64,000 bases of DNA from Coleophoma eucalyptorum (GCA_026120035.1 JALRME010000008.1:620001-684000); one strand, 5' to 3'. Shown: positions 33,804 to 46,040, numbered from the stretch's first letter. Numbers and translations are program-made. Notes: generated by a model not told the origin, from the letters alone.

Positions 33804-35852
33804 TCAAACAATATCGCTGAGGCCAGCGCGCGCGTAAAGTGCCTCAACTAAATGACCTGGCTGGGGCACGAATGACTGATGGCAGAGCGGGCATACCGCT
33901 TGACTGATGCTGCCACTAAAGTCGGCGATAGAGGAATTGTCGTGGCAACGTGGGCAGCTCACCTCAAGTTCAAAGATACTACTGTGCTGTTTGGCGCGAT
34001 TTCTCAGTGTCTTGTCCACTTTGACGTTATAGGCTTGCCGCTCAGTGTCATTCAGTGCGCTCTCTAACCAGTACACATCATAAAAGTGTACGCGAATCAC
34101 CTTAGATACATCATTCAACTCCAGTACTGTCGGATCCTCGATACTAAAGCTACCGTTCTCACCCCACTCGCGGCCCCATGAGTTAAGAAACGTAAGTGAG
34201 CGCGGACCGCATCGAATTAGGATAACAGCATGGCCGCCGTCATCGGGCAACGAGCGGTGTGGAGCCATGTGAGCGTGTGTAAGCACCAAGTTGCGAGCAT
34301 CTTCAGTCTCAAAGTGCTCGGTAAACTTGTCCCAGCCAGAGCTTGAGAGGCAGAATGTAGTGAGCACAGGACGACGGTGCAGCACCGCTTGACGCGCCAT
34401 CCTCGTCTACCTCGAGGAAGCATAGTGGGGGATACCAAGTTACCGCCTCATTTAATACCTCCTTGGTCACTTGCCCGCTAGAACATGATGGAAACTTCCT
34501 TAGAATCCTTCTCCGGGTCTTTTTAATCTTTGGATAGCCCTCACGACCAACGATACGAAGGAGCGCCATACGAAGCACCGCAGCGGTAGCGTGCGCATAG
34601 CATGTAGCTAAATCGCTTTGATTGGAAGGCTGTTTACAAGTGCGTACATGTTTATTATCAATATATGCATCTAGTCCCACTCTGCCTACTACGTCTAGTA
34701 GCGCGTCTGCCGAGCCGAAGCGCGCGGATAGTAATATCGAGCAGAACTCGTCGAGCACTACGGAGCTACAGTCATAGTATATAGCGCGCATTCGGCAGAA
34801 GAGGGAACTCCCCAGCCTATGGATGCGAGCACTGGTATCGGATGAGTAGCGCAGGCGATTCTGGTAGCTATATTAAAGAGTGTGCACTGGACCGCATTCC
34901 AGTCCGTACCTGATCGGTCGTGAAGGCGGCGACGGGGGGTTGCTAGGTCGCTGGTGAGATATACTGTTGCTAAGGTAACCTTCTCCTGCTGCAACTTGTG
35001 AGCAATCAGTCGCGGGTCGCCGCCAATAGATTCATCATCTGACACTAGCACGAGTAGCCGTTGCTTTCCAAGAGGATATTCACGAAACACTGCTAGCGAC
35101 TGTGTTAGTGTTTCCTTTAATGGCGTGTCGCCGTATGTATAGTCGCGCAACGTGTCCAGCACGGTACTATTGCGAGGTTCCTGATTACTGGTGCTACTGC
35201 CCGCTTCCGGATAGCCTTGTAGTCGCTGTAACAGGTAGATGACATGGGCAACTGGGTGTGCTCCATATTAGCAAAATCTAACAACCACTCATCGCAAATA
35301 CGGTGTGCGAATTTCATAGCATCCGACTCATCTACAGCAGAATCTTCTACGACAGCGGCGATAGTTTTAATAGTAGTAATGGCTATGTTTAACCGGGGGC
35401 AGACTGCTGCGACTTTTAAAGCTCGATCGGATGCTATACTCATGAACCTAAATTTCTGGAGTACACGTCACGAAGTACATCCGGACGCAATTCTCTGATG
35501 AGCAGGCGCGCATTATATGTCTTCACCTGTGACTACACCCAGAGCGTGCTCTAGAATTTGTTAATGCTATCGGTGCTACATTGTGCTGATTCGCTAGTGC
35601 AATGAGAAGTTTGTGGCCAATTTGGTGATCTTCACAGCCATCGACGAGGGCATCAACGATACCGCGTAGGTCCACCACCGGCGGGTATTTAATATTGAGG
35701 TTGAGTCCGAACACACCGACGAACATAACAGCGTCTGGGTCACGCCGTTGCTCTGCTTGAGCGAGCTTAAGCGCCGCGCGGAGCACGGCACGTAGGCTCT
35801 CGATAGCACGCTCATCCGCATGACCAAATGCACATTCCAGCTTCGTCACCAA
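33804..35852 (-). pseudogene. frame-broken vWA / papain-like cysteine peptidase / zinc-ribbon protein
   Basis: Successive minus-strand frames carry one protein in order. A vWA-like domain comes first (DAVMFVGVFGLN near 35725; LLVLVSDDE near 35050). A papain-like peptidase follows: catalytic Cys in NQSDLATCYAHA near 34600, His in DDGGHAVILI near 34230, Asn in FLNSWGREWG near 34180. The end is a zinc ribbon with two CxxC pairs (CPRCHD, CPLCHQ) near 33950-33875. Frame changes are needed near 34400, 34790 and 35150, plus stops around 35480-35520, and none of these sites looks like an intron. It is therefore probably dead, though sequencing errors would look the same. Its neighbours are a HET scrap and an NLR, so it may come from an immune-type gene group. 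Confidence 0.7.
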
Positions 35853-36359
35853 CGTATATCGACCATTCCCTGCATTTCCAGCACATGATATGAATCAGGA
35901 TGACTATTCTTACCCCTCAATTTCCTCTGCTGTACGATCGTGCCTCACAATGTCACTACTGGTTCACAGTCCCTAGTGGCTAGATGGTCCAGATGGAGTC
36001 CTTGACTCTCGTTAAGCTATAGTATTAGAAACAGATGCAAATGCGAGCTCATGTTCGACAATGGCTGTGTGACCAGAAGTCTGCAGAAACTGACCTGCGG
36101 TTGGCTAGTTTCACGTAAACGGTGTGCATCATCGCCATCAACGCCACTCTTTTCGGTGAGGCTGCCGTTCAACTGGGTTGATATGAGCAGCAGTCTCGAT
36201 AAACCTTCGTTCCAAGTTCGACACCTAAACGTATTTGCATGACCGATATAAATTGGCTACGAATCTCCCCCTTAAATACATCTCGAATCTCATTGGATAA
36301 TGTGGCTCCTCGAACGCGACGCTCTCGGCGAGCTCAGCATCAATCGCGTGAGTATCAAC
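35853..36359. other. possible further upstream remnant, no gene recognised
   Basis: May hold the lost N-terminus of the peptidase pseudogene (minus) and the lost start of the HET scrap (plus). No frame is clear enough to call. Confidence 0.3.
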
Positions 36360-36538
36360 ACTCCTCCATACGATATACTTTTGCATACGTGGGGATGGAT
36401 ACAGAAGAGGTGACGTTCAAAGACATAATTAATGGCACGGGCAAGAGCAAGGTTGGCTACAGCAAGATTGATTTCTGTAGCGAACATGATGCACGCGATG
36501 ATATAGAATACATATTACATAACTTTATAGAAGAGTAG
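36360..36538 (+). pseudogene. HET-domain fragment (heterokaryon incompatibility type)
   Basis: One frame reads PPYDILLHTWG, the opening motif of HET domains; the next continues EEVTFKDI, GKSKVGYSKIDFC and DIEYI, the expected following blocks. A frame change separates the two and the sequence stops before the Trp-Val-Asp-Thr-Cys block. It is a small, dead piece of a HET gene. Confidence 0.65.
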
Positions 36539-36644
36539 AAGGAATTGTACAGAATAGTACAACCTAATCGTTTATTTAAACAATATCTATAAGAAGTACA
36601 ACGTAGTCGTATCATCATACATTATATCGTGCTTTCGGTATCTA

Positions 36645-37021
36645 TTAAGATCTAGTATTGAGGTCAAAGATGTAAGAGAATGTCGAGGTCTTAGATAGCT
36701 TCATTAAGGCTTCTCGATTTCGGTCTTGTGTGGTTTTCTCATTGGGAAGCGCTTGGTCGGAGCAGGCTTTAATAGTAGGAGGTGAAGGGGGCAGCTGCTG
36801 AGACTGGTTGTAGATAACTAGAGACTTTAGAAAAGAAGCCAAGTAGTCAATCTATATATTTCTTACCCTCGAAAGTGGCTCTCCAAGCCTGATTCCCTGA
36901 AGGATCAACGGCTAGGCTCTCCTTGACCGCAGTAGCAAGCTAATTAAGTACTTAGTACAATTGCGGAGTCCTAAGGATCAAAAGGTTATCTTCTGCTTAC
37001 CTTGTTACTAGCAGACTCCAT
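36645..37021 (-). CDS. small three-exon protein of unknown function
   Basis: Exons 37001-37021, 36867-36939 and 36645-36817 join in phase to 88 residues. Both introns (61 and 49 nt) have GTAAG donors, and intron 1 has a TACTAAG branch point. The ATG is in ACAAAATGG context. The product is hydrophilic, has no signal peptide and ends in NTRS. Only the last exon is visible as an open frame, so the gene is easy to miss. No family recognised; it could also be a spliced non-coding transcript. Confidence 0.5.
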
Positions 37022-37479
37022 TTTGTAATCGATGCTTGTCAACTACGACAAAAGGTAAATGTTGAAGGTTCGTGGGTTGATTATGAGGTGATTCACACGC
37101 GACTTTGTGAGAATAAGTTTGTAGTAAATAGAATTGAACTGAAGCGCACTCTCAGAGGAAGAAAGTACTTGGATTTATACTAGTAATGAATGCAGTAATG
37201 CAAGAAAAAGGGGTGTGTGATATGAAGCTATTCAGATGAAACATAATCAATATATTTGGTGATTCTGCCTGCAGGTCACGTGTACAGAGCCTGGCCAACA
37301 CCTGTAAGCCCTGTCGGTCACATAGTCTTTCTCAACGCGGTCCATAACACCGTTGACGGAGGCTTCGTCGGCGAATATAAAGAAATAATACTCTGGATTT
37401 AATTCGACTCGACGTTGAAGTAATTCAGCCTCTGATGAATTAGTTGCCCCCTGTCTAACGTAGCCATACAGCGCTGAAG
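37022..37479. other. no gene called
   Basis: A minus-strand frame of 79 codons (37247-37486) has no ATG start and no recognised domain; it may be a gene scrap. Confidence 0.35.
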
Positions 37480-37741
37480 AGCTCAATTACAACTTTTTGA
37501 AGCTAAAGACTATCTACACTTTGCACAGTGGATACTCGAATATGTATTTCAGCCTTCTCCACCACCTATAGTATCGTCGCCGGTACCAGCGGAACCAGTG
37601 CCTGCGGAACGGCCAGTAGAACAGCCGTCAATGCTACTGCCCCCAGAGGCCATGCATAGCTTTAAAGAGGAGTTATATACATCGATTCAAGCTTGGGGAG
37701 CAAAGTACAAGTATGCCTTTCGTATTGGCAGTGCTTACTAG
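37480..37741 (+). mobile_element. scrap of a MULE/FAR1-type transposase
   Basis: An open plus-strand frame runs from about 37480 to a stop at 37739. After a Pro-rich stretch it reads LPPEAMHSFKEELYTSIQAWGAKYKYAFRIGS, which I match (split in two blocks, LPPEAM and ELYTSIQAWGAKYKYAF) to the N-terminal DNA-binding region of fungal MULE transposases. No start and no catalytic part are present. Confidence 0.5.
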
Positions 37742-38640
37742 GAATATTTTTCGACCCCGGGGTCAACGCATTGGCACCCATGTAGTAGGGCCTTTAGAGG
37801 CCGGATAACCAAGAAGAGAGAGGTCTACTAGCTCCATTTTCCAGCGGCTCCCTCTACGAAGAAGGAAGTAATGCCCAAAGAGCAGATCTACACACGTACT
37901 TAAGTTCTGTGGAATGTAGCCTACAGTTGTGAGTATAATATCCTGCATGCGAAGCCATTCCTTATCTGTGTAGCCTGCCTGAATGCCGTCCTTTCCACGG
38001 TCTTAAAAAATCGCCCCATTCAGCCAGCCCCGCTGCCGAGAATGCTGGCCAAGAAAACCGCGTACAGCCTCCCCATGTGGGTGCTCTACAGTATGTTGCG
38101 GCTGCTGTGGGCGACTTGCACCCTTTAGAGCCCAATTTGAGGGGTAATATACGTGTCTAGTGAGCAGAGCGCCCTCTAGCTCCTCATCCTACTCCCTATC
38201 CAGCCCCTGGCTCTCTAAGCGTCTCTACCAAGGCTATCAGGTCGGTGGACACAATTATTGCAGCCCTTATCGCGCGTAAGGCTGTAGCCTGCCATAAATA
38301 GCTTCCTACTCTCAGCTGAACACAACCCCGCATTTCCTCTTTAACTATCTCTTTGCCCGATTCTGTTCAGCCGCTTCCTGTTGCCTATGCAATCTTCTTT
38401 ACCGTTCTTCTCAGGACGAGGAGATCTCGATATTTTAACCTACATATCGTTGTTCGTGAGGAATATTTTCCTTGTAAGGATCGTTTTGCTTTGTATGGCC
38501 CCTAATTTTCTGTAGAGGGCCAAGCTCATATTGCCAGGCATAAGCGCGACCGCCATTCCACCTCTTCTCAAATTGTATTCCCCAACTCAGGATTCTTCTG
38601 TCATTGATAGCTTCTCAGTAGTTCGTTATCGTTTCGAGCA
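37742..38640. other. decayed sequence and NLR promoter
   Basis: Proline-coding, CCC-rich scraps suggest more transposon relic, without a continuous frame. The last 150-200 bases should be the promoter of the NLR gene. Confidence 0.35.
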
Positions 38641-41600
38641 ATGTCTGAGTTGGATCCTGAGATCTATACTGTAGCATGGTTCGCCCCCTTGGAGATCGAG
38701 GCACAAGCTGCCTTGCATATGCTAGATAACAGACACCGAGGCAGATTTGCAATGGGCCGGGGTGACGATTATGTATTCCAAGCTGGTGATATATGTGGAC
38801 ATAATGTCATTATTGCAACCCTTCCAGCAGGCCAAGAATACGGTACAGGTTCTGCTGCTGCCCTTGCTAGTCAGGTGAAGAAGTTCTTCCCTAACCTATG
38901 GTTTGGATTGTTGGTTGGTGTTGCCGCTGGCCTTCCTAACTTCTCGCAAAGGCCCCCGCTTGATATCCGTCTTGGCGATGTTCTCGTGGGTCTTCCTACT
39001 GGCGACAGCGCCGGACTCATAGCCTATGACTTAGGCAAGGAGACAGAACAGAACGGATTTCAACTCTTGCGCTTGGGGCACATCTTGGCCATCACGGAAA
39101 CCGTTGTCAGGGCGGCGATTGGTAGCATCAAGCTCTTAGCACCGAAAGATGCGGAGGTAATACTTCCGTACTACGAGAACATTAAACACAAAATGCATTC
39201 TAATGGCACGTTTTTGGACCCTGGCCAAGAGCAAGATATACTCTACCAAGTTGATGATGGCGGGAACGAGCATCTTATGGAGCGTGAAAGACGGCCAGAC
39301 GACGAGCGCACTCGAGTGTGGTATGGGACTATAGGTTCAGGGGACAAGCTAATGAAGAATGCTCGAAAAAGGAACGAGCTCAGAGATAAGCATAACGTCA
39401 TAGGTCTCGAGATGGAAGCGGCTGGGACCATGAATCGCATCCCGGTTGGCGTCATTCGAGGGGTCTGCGACTATGGTGATGCGCATAAGAATAAGGAATG
39501 GCAGCCTTATTCTGCGGCTATAGCTGCTGCCTATGCCAAGGCAGTTTTATCTGAGATTCCAGCGAAAAAAATATCAAATAAGCCATTGGCTACACAAAAA
39601 GGTTGGTAGGCATAGCAAGCGCGCCATTATAAGTACAGTACTAAAGCTAGCGTACTACATTATTAGCATCCGGGATAATCGCTAGAGACAATAGCGCTAC
39701 GAGGCATGAAGGTAAGAGCCATTCCACGGCCAAGCAACGATTGACTATTGTATCTCATTTGAATTCAGAGAGCGTTGCACCTGAGGTGCTTTTATGGATT
39801 TCGTCAACTCCGTATGAGAAGCATTATAAAACCGCCAAAGATGGTCTATTGGAAGATTCAGGCCGTTGGATATTTGATAACTCCCTCTTCAGAAACTGGC
39901 TGGATTTTAAAAGCTCGGGATTATTTTGGCTTCGTGGAAAGCGTGAGTACTACAGTCTCATATGAACAACTACTTAGCCAAGCATAAAGGCCCAAACGGC
40001 CATTAGGCATGATGCCTTTCAAAGTAAAGCCAATAAAACCTTAGCTGGTTATTGGCGAAATTAGACCAGAGGATGGACAAACCGAAGTTTTCAATGACAT
40101 ATGACGTTCGGAACTTCAACTCGTTGGTTTGCTCTGTGCATCCGCTAACAATTGCAATAGCAGGGGCGGGGAAAACCAAACTTTGGTGAGATAAATAATC
40201 GCTAAAATGTTTATGACACAAGCTAATAGTAGCAGCGCAATGCTAATTAGCACTCTGATTGAGCAAAAGGAGGATATAATTTACTTCTTTTGCAGCCGAA
40301 GCCTCAATGAGCCTGATCGCCAAGATCCAAAGAGCATTCTGCGTGCCTTCATTCATCAACTTTCTTTGAGATCACCGCAAAATGGAGTTCCAAAATTAGT
40401 AATGAGTGAATACCGCAAGAAACAATCTACCGGGATGGCAAAATGGGGATTGGATTTTCAAGAATGCCAAGATCTGATCGTTGCCCTTCTTAAAGATCAC
40501 CAGCGAATAACTATTGTCATTGATGCCATGGATGAATGCTATACGGGGGAAAGAACCTCTCTACTTGCATCGCTAAGGAGCATTGTGGATTCCTCAACTA
40601 CCTTGGTTAGGGTATTCATATCAAGCAGAGACGATCGCGATATTGTAGTTCGACTTGAAGACTTGCCAAACATAACCGTCGAAGAAAGTTTTACTAAGAA
40701 AGACATGGAACGCTTCGTAGAGAAAGAGCTCAGAAAGTGCATTGAAAGTAAGAATTTGCTCTATGGTGATGTTTCACCACAGCTGGAGGATAGATTAACT
40801 GCCAAACTGCTTTCCAAAGCTGGCGGAATGTAGGTCATGATGGTTAAATCAATTTGGTTTTCAGGGAAGTGCTAATAAACGTCAGGTTTCTATGGGTTAG
40901 GCTTCAAATCCAGCTTTTCTGTGAAATGCAGACCGAGTACCAGGTGCTATCCTTGCTAGGACAATTGCCGACAACCCTTATTGACATATACGACCAACTT
41001 TATAAAATGATTGAACGTAGCCCCAGTTTTATTGAAGCACAGAAGGCTCTGGCGTGGTTAATGTGTGCTCGGAAACCACTTCGGCCAGAGCAGTGGGCTT
41101 CTGCTGTTTCATGGGCCCTTGGAAAGAAGCCAGAACTGGGAGATACGTATATAATTCGCGTTAACGCAGAGACACTACGTGGTATGTGTCAGAATCTTGT
41201 TGTATATGACGAGATGCAAGACATCATAACCTTCGCTCATATTTCTGTGCGCGAATACCTAGAAACGAAGCCTCAATTCTCAAAGTTAATCCTGGAGACA
41301 ATGGCAGCCGAATCATGCCTCAGATTTATGATAAATACAAGACTACCAAGGGCATCAGAACCGGAGTATGGGTTTTACAGATACGCCGCACGCTACTGGG
41401 TCAAACACGTCAAAGACTGTGATAAGTATGTACCTCCTGAGTTAGACGAATTCTTGGGAACATGGCATGAGCCAAGCACAGCTTACAGAGAGTGGAAGGG
41501 TGCCGTAGAACTGTTTGGACGTCGCTATAGAGAATATGGCCATGCTGACGAAATCGTGACCTTAACCAATGCGTTACTTCTGGCAGCATACTATGGTATC

Positions 41601-44107
41601 CGATACACAGCTGTCTGGAAACGTGACAGATTTCACCCTGATGCAGCTGATGAACGCGGTCTGTCCTTGCTTGCTCTTGCAAGTCAAAACGGTCAACAAG
41701 AAATTGTGCGACTCCTGGTGCGAAATGGTGCCACAATCAATCCGCTTCCTGTCCCCATCGACACTAAAAAGGCTATTTCAGTGTATAAACCGCGCCGTAA
41801 TTACCTCTCTCCTTTTGAGGTGGATGAATCCCATCCTCTATTCCTGGCTATCCGCAGTGGACACCCTGAAGTAGTTGTTCTATTGCTGGATTTTGGGGCA
41901 TCGATCCAAGGTGTGGCAACATTGGAGGTCGCCGCAAGATACGGTCCGCCAAATGTGCTTTTAAGGATATTTCAGAGATATCCTTCTATAACAGTCACGG
42001 AAAACACTTTGATACAGGCCGCTACAAACAAGTCATACCCAGAAGTCTTGAAAGTTTGTCTCGATAGGTGCCCAAATTCTTCCATTACCGGAGGAGTTGT
42101 CGAGGCAGTTATTAATGATCGCTCGGACTGCGAGGAAATATTCACGAAATTGCTTGCAAGTCGCATCACTGCAGGGGTGCTTACTCAAATCTGGCGCCTA
42201 CAGAGGATGCCGATACTTGTAGAACTGATGAAATGGATCCCGAACTTACCTGTTACCGAAGATGATATTGCAGAGCTAGCTAAGGATTACTTACCTGGTG
42301 ATGGTGATAGTGTTGTCGAAGTCTTGCGAGCGCAACTCCCTAGTGCATCAATCACTGCTGAAACGCTTAAAGCAATTTTTCGCCTGGGACAAGGTGCCGT
42401 GAATATGCTAAGGCTCCTGCTGAAAAAAAGGACTAATCGCGTTCCAATTCCGAAATCAGGGCTGTCAAAGAATACCACTGACTCGGACTCTCTTGAGCTT
42501 CTATTCGAGAGAAATGTTCATGTCCTGATCTCGGAAGATATAGTTCTTGCCGCTGTGCACAATGAATCACAGGGCCTAACGCTCATCAAACTCCTCTTTT
42601 CCACGAATCGCACCGCTCCAATCACCGAAGAAATAGTCAAGGCTGTCGTCCGGAACGAAGCCATTGGCTTCGATATTTTGGAGTATCTCTTTTCTACACA
42701 GCGTGTTATTCCTACCACCGAGGAAGTGGTATTAGCAGCTATGGAGAATACAGCACATGGCCTTAAGATTATTGAATTGTTCGTTTCAAATAACCACAAT
42801 TTTGTTATTACCGAATCAGCAGTCAAGGCAGTAGCTGGAAACAGTGGGTGTGGTAGCAAAATATTGGAGCTTCTTCTGGTGAAAGATTCTTCCTTTTGTA
42901 TTTCTGAAGCCATTGTTACGGCTGCTGTTTCAAGCGGCACTGAGAGCGTCAACATTTTGAGGATTCTCCTTGCACAAAACACTCCTGTTCCTGTTACGGA
43001 AGGCATTCTTAAGGCAGCTGCAAAGAATCATTCGACAGGGTTCGAAGCCCTGGAGCTTCTCTTCACCGGAAATGAAAACGTCATTGTCACTGAATCCTTG
43101 GTTTCCGCAGCAGCCCAGAACACTGGCCAAGGTTTAAAGCTCATGCAACTTCTGCTAACGAAGACGGACGTCCTACCTATTTCCGAGGATGTTATTTGTT
43201 CCGCCTCGAGTAATAAGTCTTGGGGAAGGAGAATATTGAATTTTCTTGTTGAGGAGACAGTGAGAGTCGGCATAGGAGCCTCCGCTTTGCGCGCTGCTGC
43301 AATAGTTTGCGACAAAGGATTGTTTAGTGAACTTCTATCCAAGGCGGATCGCCTTGTGATCAAGAATGGCTATGGCCTAATTTTCCTAGCTGCCATTGAA
43401 AACGGAGATACTAACATAATAAACATCTGCATAGACTATGGCGGGTTATGGACCGGAATAGATGAACACAATTGGAGTGCTAAATTAATGGCCACTTATA
43501 AAAGAAATTTTGCGCTTTTGTCAAGAATTCGGAATCAGACAATGTACAACAGCCCCCATCCTCTTCTTCCGACCGCTTGGGAAATTCCCGATTCTCCTGT
43601 GTTCCGGTCTGATGGAAGTATATTACAAATTAGCGGTAAGAGTCTCTATTATGATAAGGATGAATGATTGACCTAAAGGATATAGGTGACAATCAGTCTA
43701 ATCAAATTATCAGAGCCGACCACCCGCTTGCTCCAATAGGCGTGAGCTACTTTGAGGTCAAAATAATCGAACTCTGTGGATCTAAAAAGCGAAATCAAGG
43801 ATCAGTGGAAAAAAACAATCTGTACTGTTCTCATTCATCCGATTTCGATCTTTTATTGACTTTCCGTAGGTCTTACGGTTCCCTGTGCGTGGGAGTCATT
43901 GATGAATATCTGCAGTATTCTCCCGCATACTACTCTAACAACGGTTACGTGCATGACCTTTATCTTATGTGGCAAATAGATTGTTTTGGGAAAGCAGACA
44001 CTGTTGGTTACGGAATCGATTGGGACAGACAACAGCAATTTGTAACACTAAATGGGGTGCGAAGTAAGACAGCCCCTGGACGACCCTTCGTCACTCACCC
44101 TTTGTGA
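38641..44107 (+). CDS. fungal NLR: PNP_UDP - NACHT - repeats - SPRY
   Basis: Six exons: 38641 to about 39605, about 39735-39942, 40161-40185, 40230-40829, 40886-43635 and 43686-44107, near 1650 residues. The first exon is a nucleoside-phosphorylase-like (PNP_UDP) effector or sensor domain (VGVAAGLPN, IGLEMEAAG, GVCDYGD). The NACHT follows: the P-loop PGAGKTKL forms only across the intron ending at 40160; Walker B is ITIVIDAMDE near 40515; VFISSRDD follows. Next come a winged-helix part (LWVRLQIQLF), ankyrin-like repeats, eight exact 31-residue repeats and a C-terminal SPRY domain (IRADHPLAP, YFEVKI, VGYGIDWD). Apparent stops at 39607, 40188, 40831 and 43665 all fall inside introns with good signals, so the gene looks intact. 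The exact ends of intron 1 are not certain. Such proteins act in non-self recognition and cell death, probably by ligand-driven oligomerisation. Confidence 0.8.
42527..43270 (+). repeat. eight 93-bp in-frame repeats in the NLR gene
   Basis: Eight consecutive units of exactly 31 residues follow the pattern (I/V)(T/S)E-x2-(V/L)-x-A(A/V), then G about ten residues later and a L-x2-L(L/F) helix. They resemble shortened ankyrin-type repeats found in fungal NLRs and diverge between units, so recent tandem copying is not evident. Confidence 0.85.
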
Positions 44108-44546
44108 AGCTGATAGTGTCTAGATAATCTGAGTTTGTCTTTTGAGCAGCTGCTACAGAGACGGCTATTCCCTTATGTGTCCCTGTATTGGTGGTCTGGG
44201 AGCTGTAAGCTGAAAGCCAATTTTCAGGGCCCCTTTATGTATCGGCTAACAACCGGAGATATACTCTAATTAAGGAGTATAAAGAGAATGCTTCGTTATG
44301 GGATATATACATATATATATTAGTCTAATTTAAGAATATTTAGAGTAATGCAAATTAGTGTTCTTGTAAAGATTATAAAGAGCTTATTATTACATACTTA
44401 GCTCTCAGCCCTTGTCTTAAAGAAATTACATATAATACAGAGTCTATTATGTTTAACTATAGACCAAAAAGAATTGACTATCTCATCTGCTCTGCTATAT
44501 ATAAACTTCAGATCAGGTGCTTTTTCTAAAAGTAATTATTAAACAG
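44108..44546. other. AT-rich gene-free stretch
   Basis: 3' flank of the NLR and sequence up to the solo LTR; nothing recognised. Confidence 0.5.
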
Positions 44547-44739
44547 TGTCGGGATGTCATTATAGGTCAATCACGAGACCTAGTCACATGTATACAGTAT
44601 CATTAGCGAGAGAGAGGTATTTATACCTCTCTGCCTCACACTCTCTTCAATCATCATGAATCTATTACACACCTTATGAACACTACCTGAACCTGATTTG
44701 ACTTGAGTCACTCACTACGTTACCTAACGTAAACCAACA
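44547..44739 (+). mobile_element. solo LTR with perfect 5-bp target duplication
   Basis: 193 bp from TGTCGGGATGTC to GTAAACCAACA, flanked by AACAG on both sides (44542-44546, 44740-44744). It has TG...CA ends and a TATTTATACC core. It is the best-preserved copy of the family seen at 14.4-16.6 kb. Confidence 0.93.
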
Positions 44740-45321
44740 AACAGGAAGTAATTCTAGATGAAGGGTCTCGGTTAAGAAATTGTATCCCGTTGTGAACGGC
44801 GCTTACTAATACAGAAGTTCCTGTGAATTCTCTTGGACGACCTAACACCAACTTGCCGCTCAGTATCGCCTTCGAACCACGTATAAAATCGAGCGAGTAT
44901 TCTACAATGGCGGAATTTAGTGCAGCTTTGACAGTCATCAGCCTTATCTTATCATCTGAATCATGGGTCCAACATTAGCACACCTGATGGAAAACCCTTT
45001 ACGCTGTTATATTGGAGTACAAGGTGGCCAAAAATTCTCAATGTTTCCATTGAGTCTTTCAAAATATCTGGCAATTCCAAAATGATTATTAGGACCTTGT
45101 TGCTTTTCTATGGCGATGAGGAGAACTATGACAATTATAGCAGCACTACTACTGTTGATGGCAAGTGGTCAAGAACAGTGGAACTGTAAGAACCTGACCT
45201 GCTCAGAATAGACAATTGGGAATCCAGATATATGTCATGTGACCCAAGACAGTATGCGTAAGCGAGTATGAGCAGAGTCGGAGGGGTTTCGGACCCAGTA
45301 AGCATATAAGAGGGACATGTC
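44740..45321. other. no gene recognised
   Basis: A 72-codon minus-strand frame just after the LTR matches nothing known. Confidence 0.4.
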
Positions 45322-46040
45322 ATGGAAATTGGTTTCTTTCTCCTCTTCTTTTCTTATCTTTTTTGTGCCCTTCGTACGAGACCTATAGGATATAGTCAAT
45401 ATAAGGTTATTGTGCTCCCAAACACCTCTATCCTGCCATTGATCAAACCTGTGTCTATACAGGAACTACTGTTACGTGCACAATCAAACAACACTGATGA
45501 GGAAATTCGTAAGATGATGGATGCTTTGAATGAATCTCTAAAGAACACTGACACTTATGGCCCGTGGTACCGAAGTTATATCGAGACATTTGAATTGCGA
45601 GGTAGACTAATTTAGATTAGGAGCAGGGGGGATAGTAAGTTCGATGACTACCTACGGTACTTTTCTAGGCTAATTCATTCAGATCTTGGCCTAACGGTGA
45701 TTATAAAAAACTTGACTACACTGGAAAATTCAAGACTTTTCTAGGGAATACTATGGTGAGATATCCAGTTAAGGAGAGTACGGAAGTGGAGGAGTTCATA
45801 GTACAACACCTATCTGATTCCTTTTTTGAGGAGAAAGAGAAAACAAACCCTGGACTGGGATCATTATTTATGGAATAAGATTACCACTTAATTGAGGAGG
45901 TGCGCCAAAGACAAGAGGCTAGCTCCTATTATTTGCTATTCAAGTAGGTGAGAGTCGTTAGGATTACGGCTTAGCGGGTCTAAGAGCGCTAATATCCTAA
46001 TAATTTCCCTTCTATACTATATTTTGAGCACAATGAGCTT
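45322..46040 (+). pseudogene. possible retroelement-type protein relic
   Basis: A plus-strand frame to 45615 contains SIQELLLRAQSNNTDEEIRKMMDAL and WYRSYIETFELRGRLI (the first block runs 25 residues and is shown here only by its ends SIQELL...MMDAL), a style seen in fungal retroelement polyproteins. What follows is further coding-like sequence broken by stops. A repeated segment at 46041-46160 lies right behind. The identification is weak; it could be some other decayed gene. Confidence 0.3.

Noticed and set aside
37247..37486. 79-codon minus-strand frame as a gene
   Set aside because: No ATG start, no recognised domain and no supporting splice signals; at most a scrap.
39606..43685. Stops at 39607, 40188, 40831 and 43665 as proof that the NLR is a pseudogene
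   Set aside because: Each falls in an intron with plausible GT-AG ends and phase; the motifs (P-loop, FLWVRL, SPRY entry) reform across the splices.
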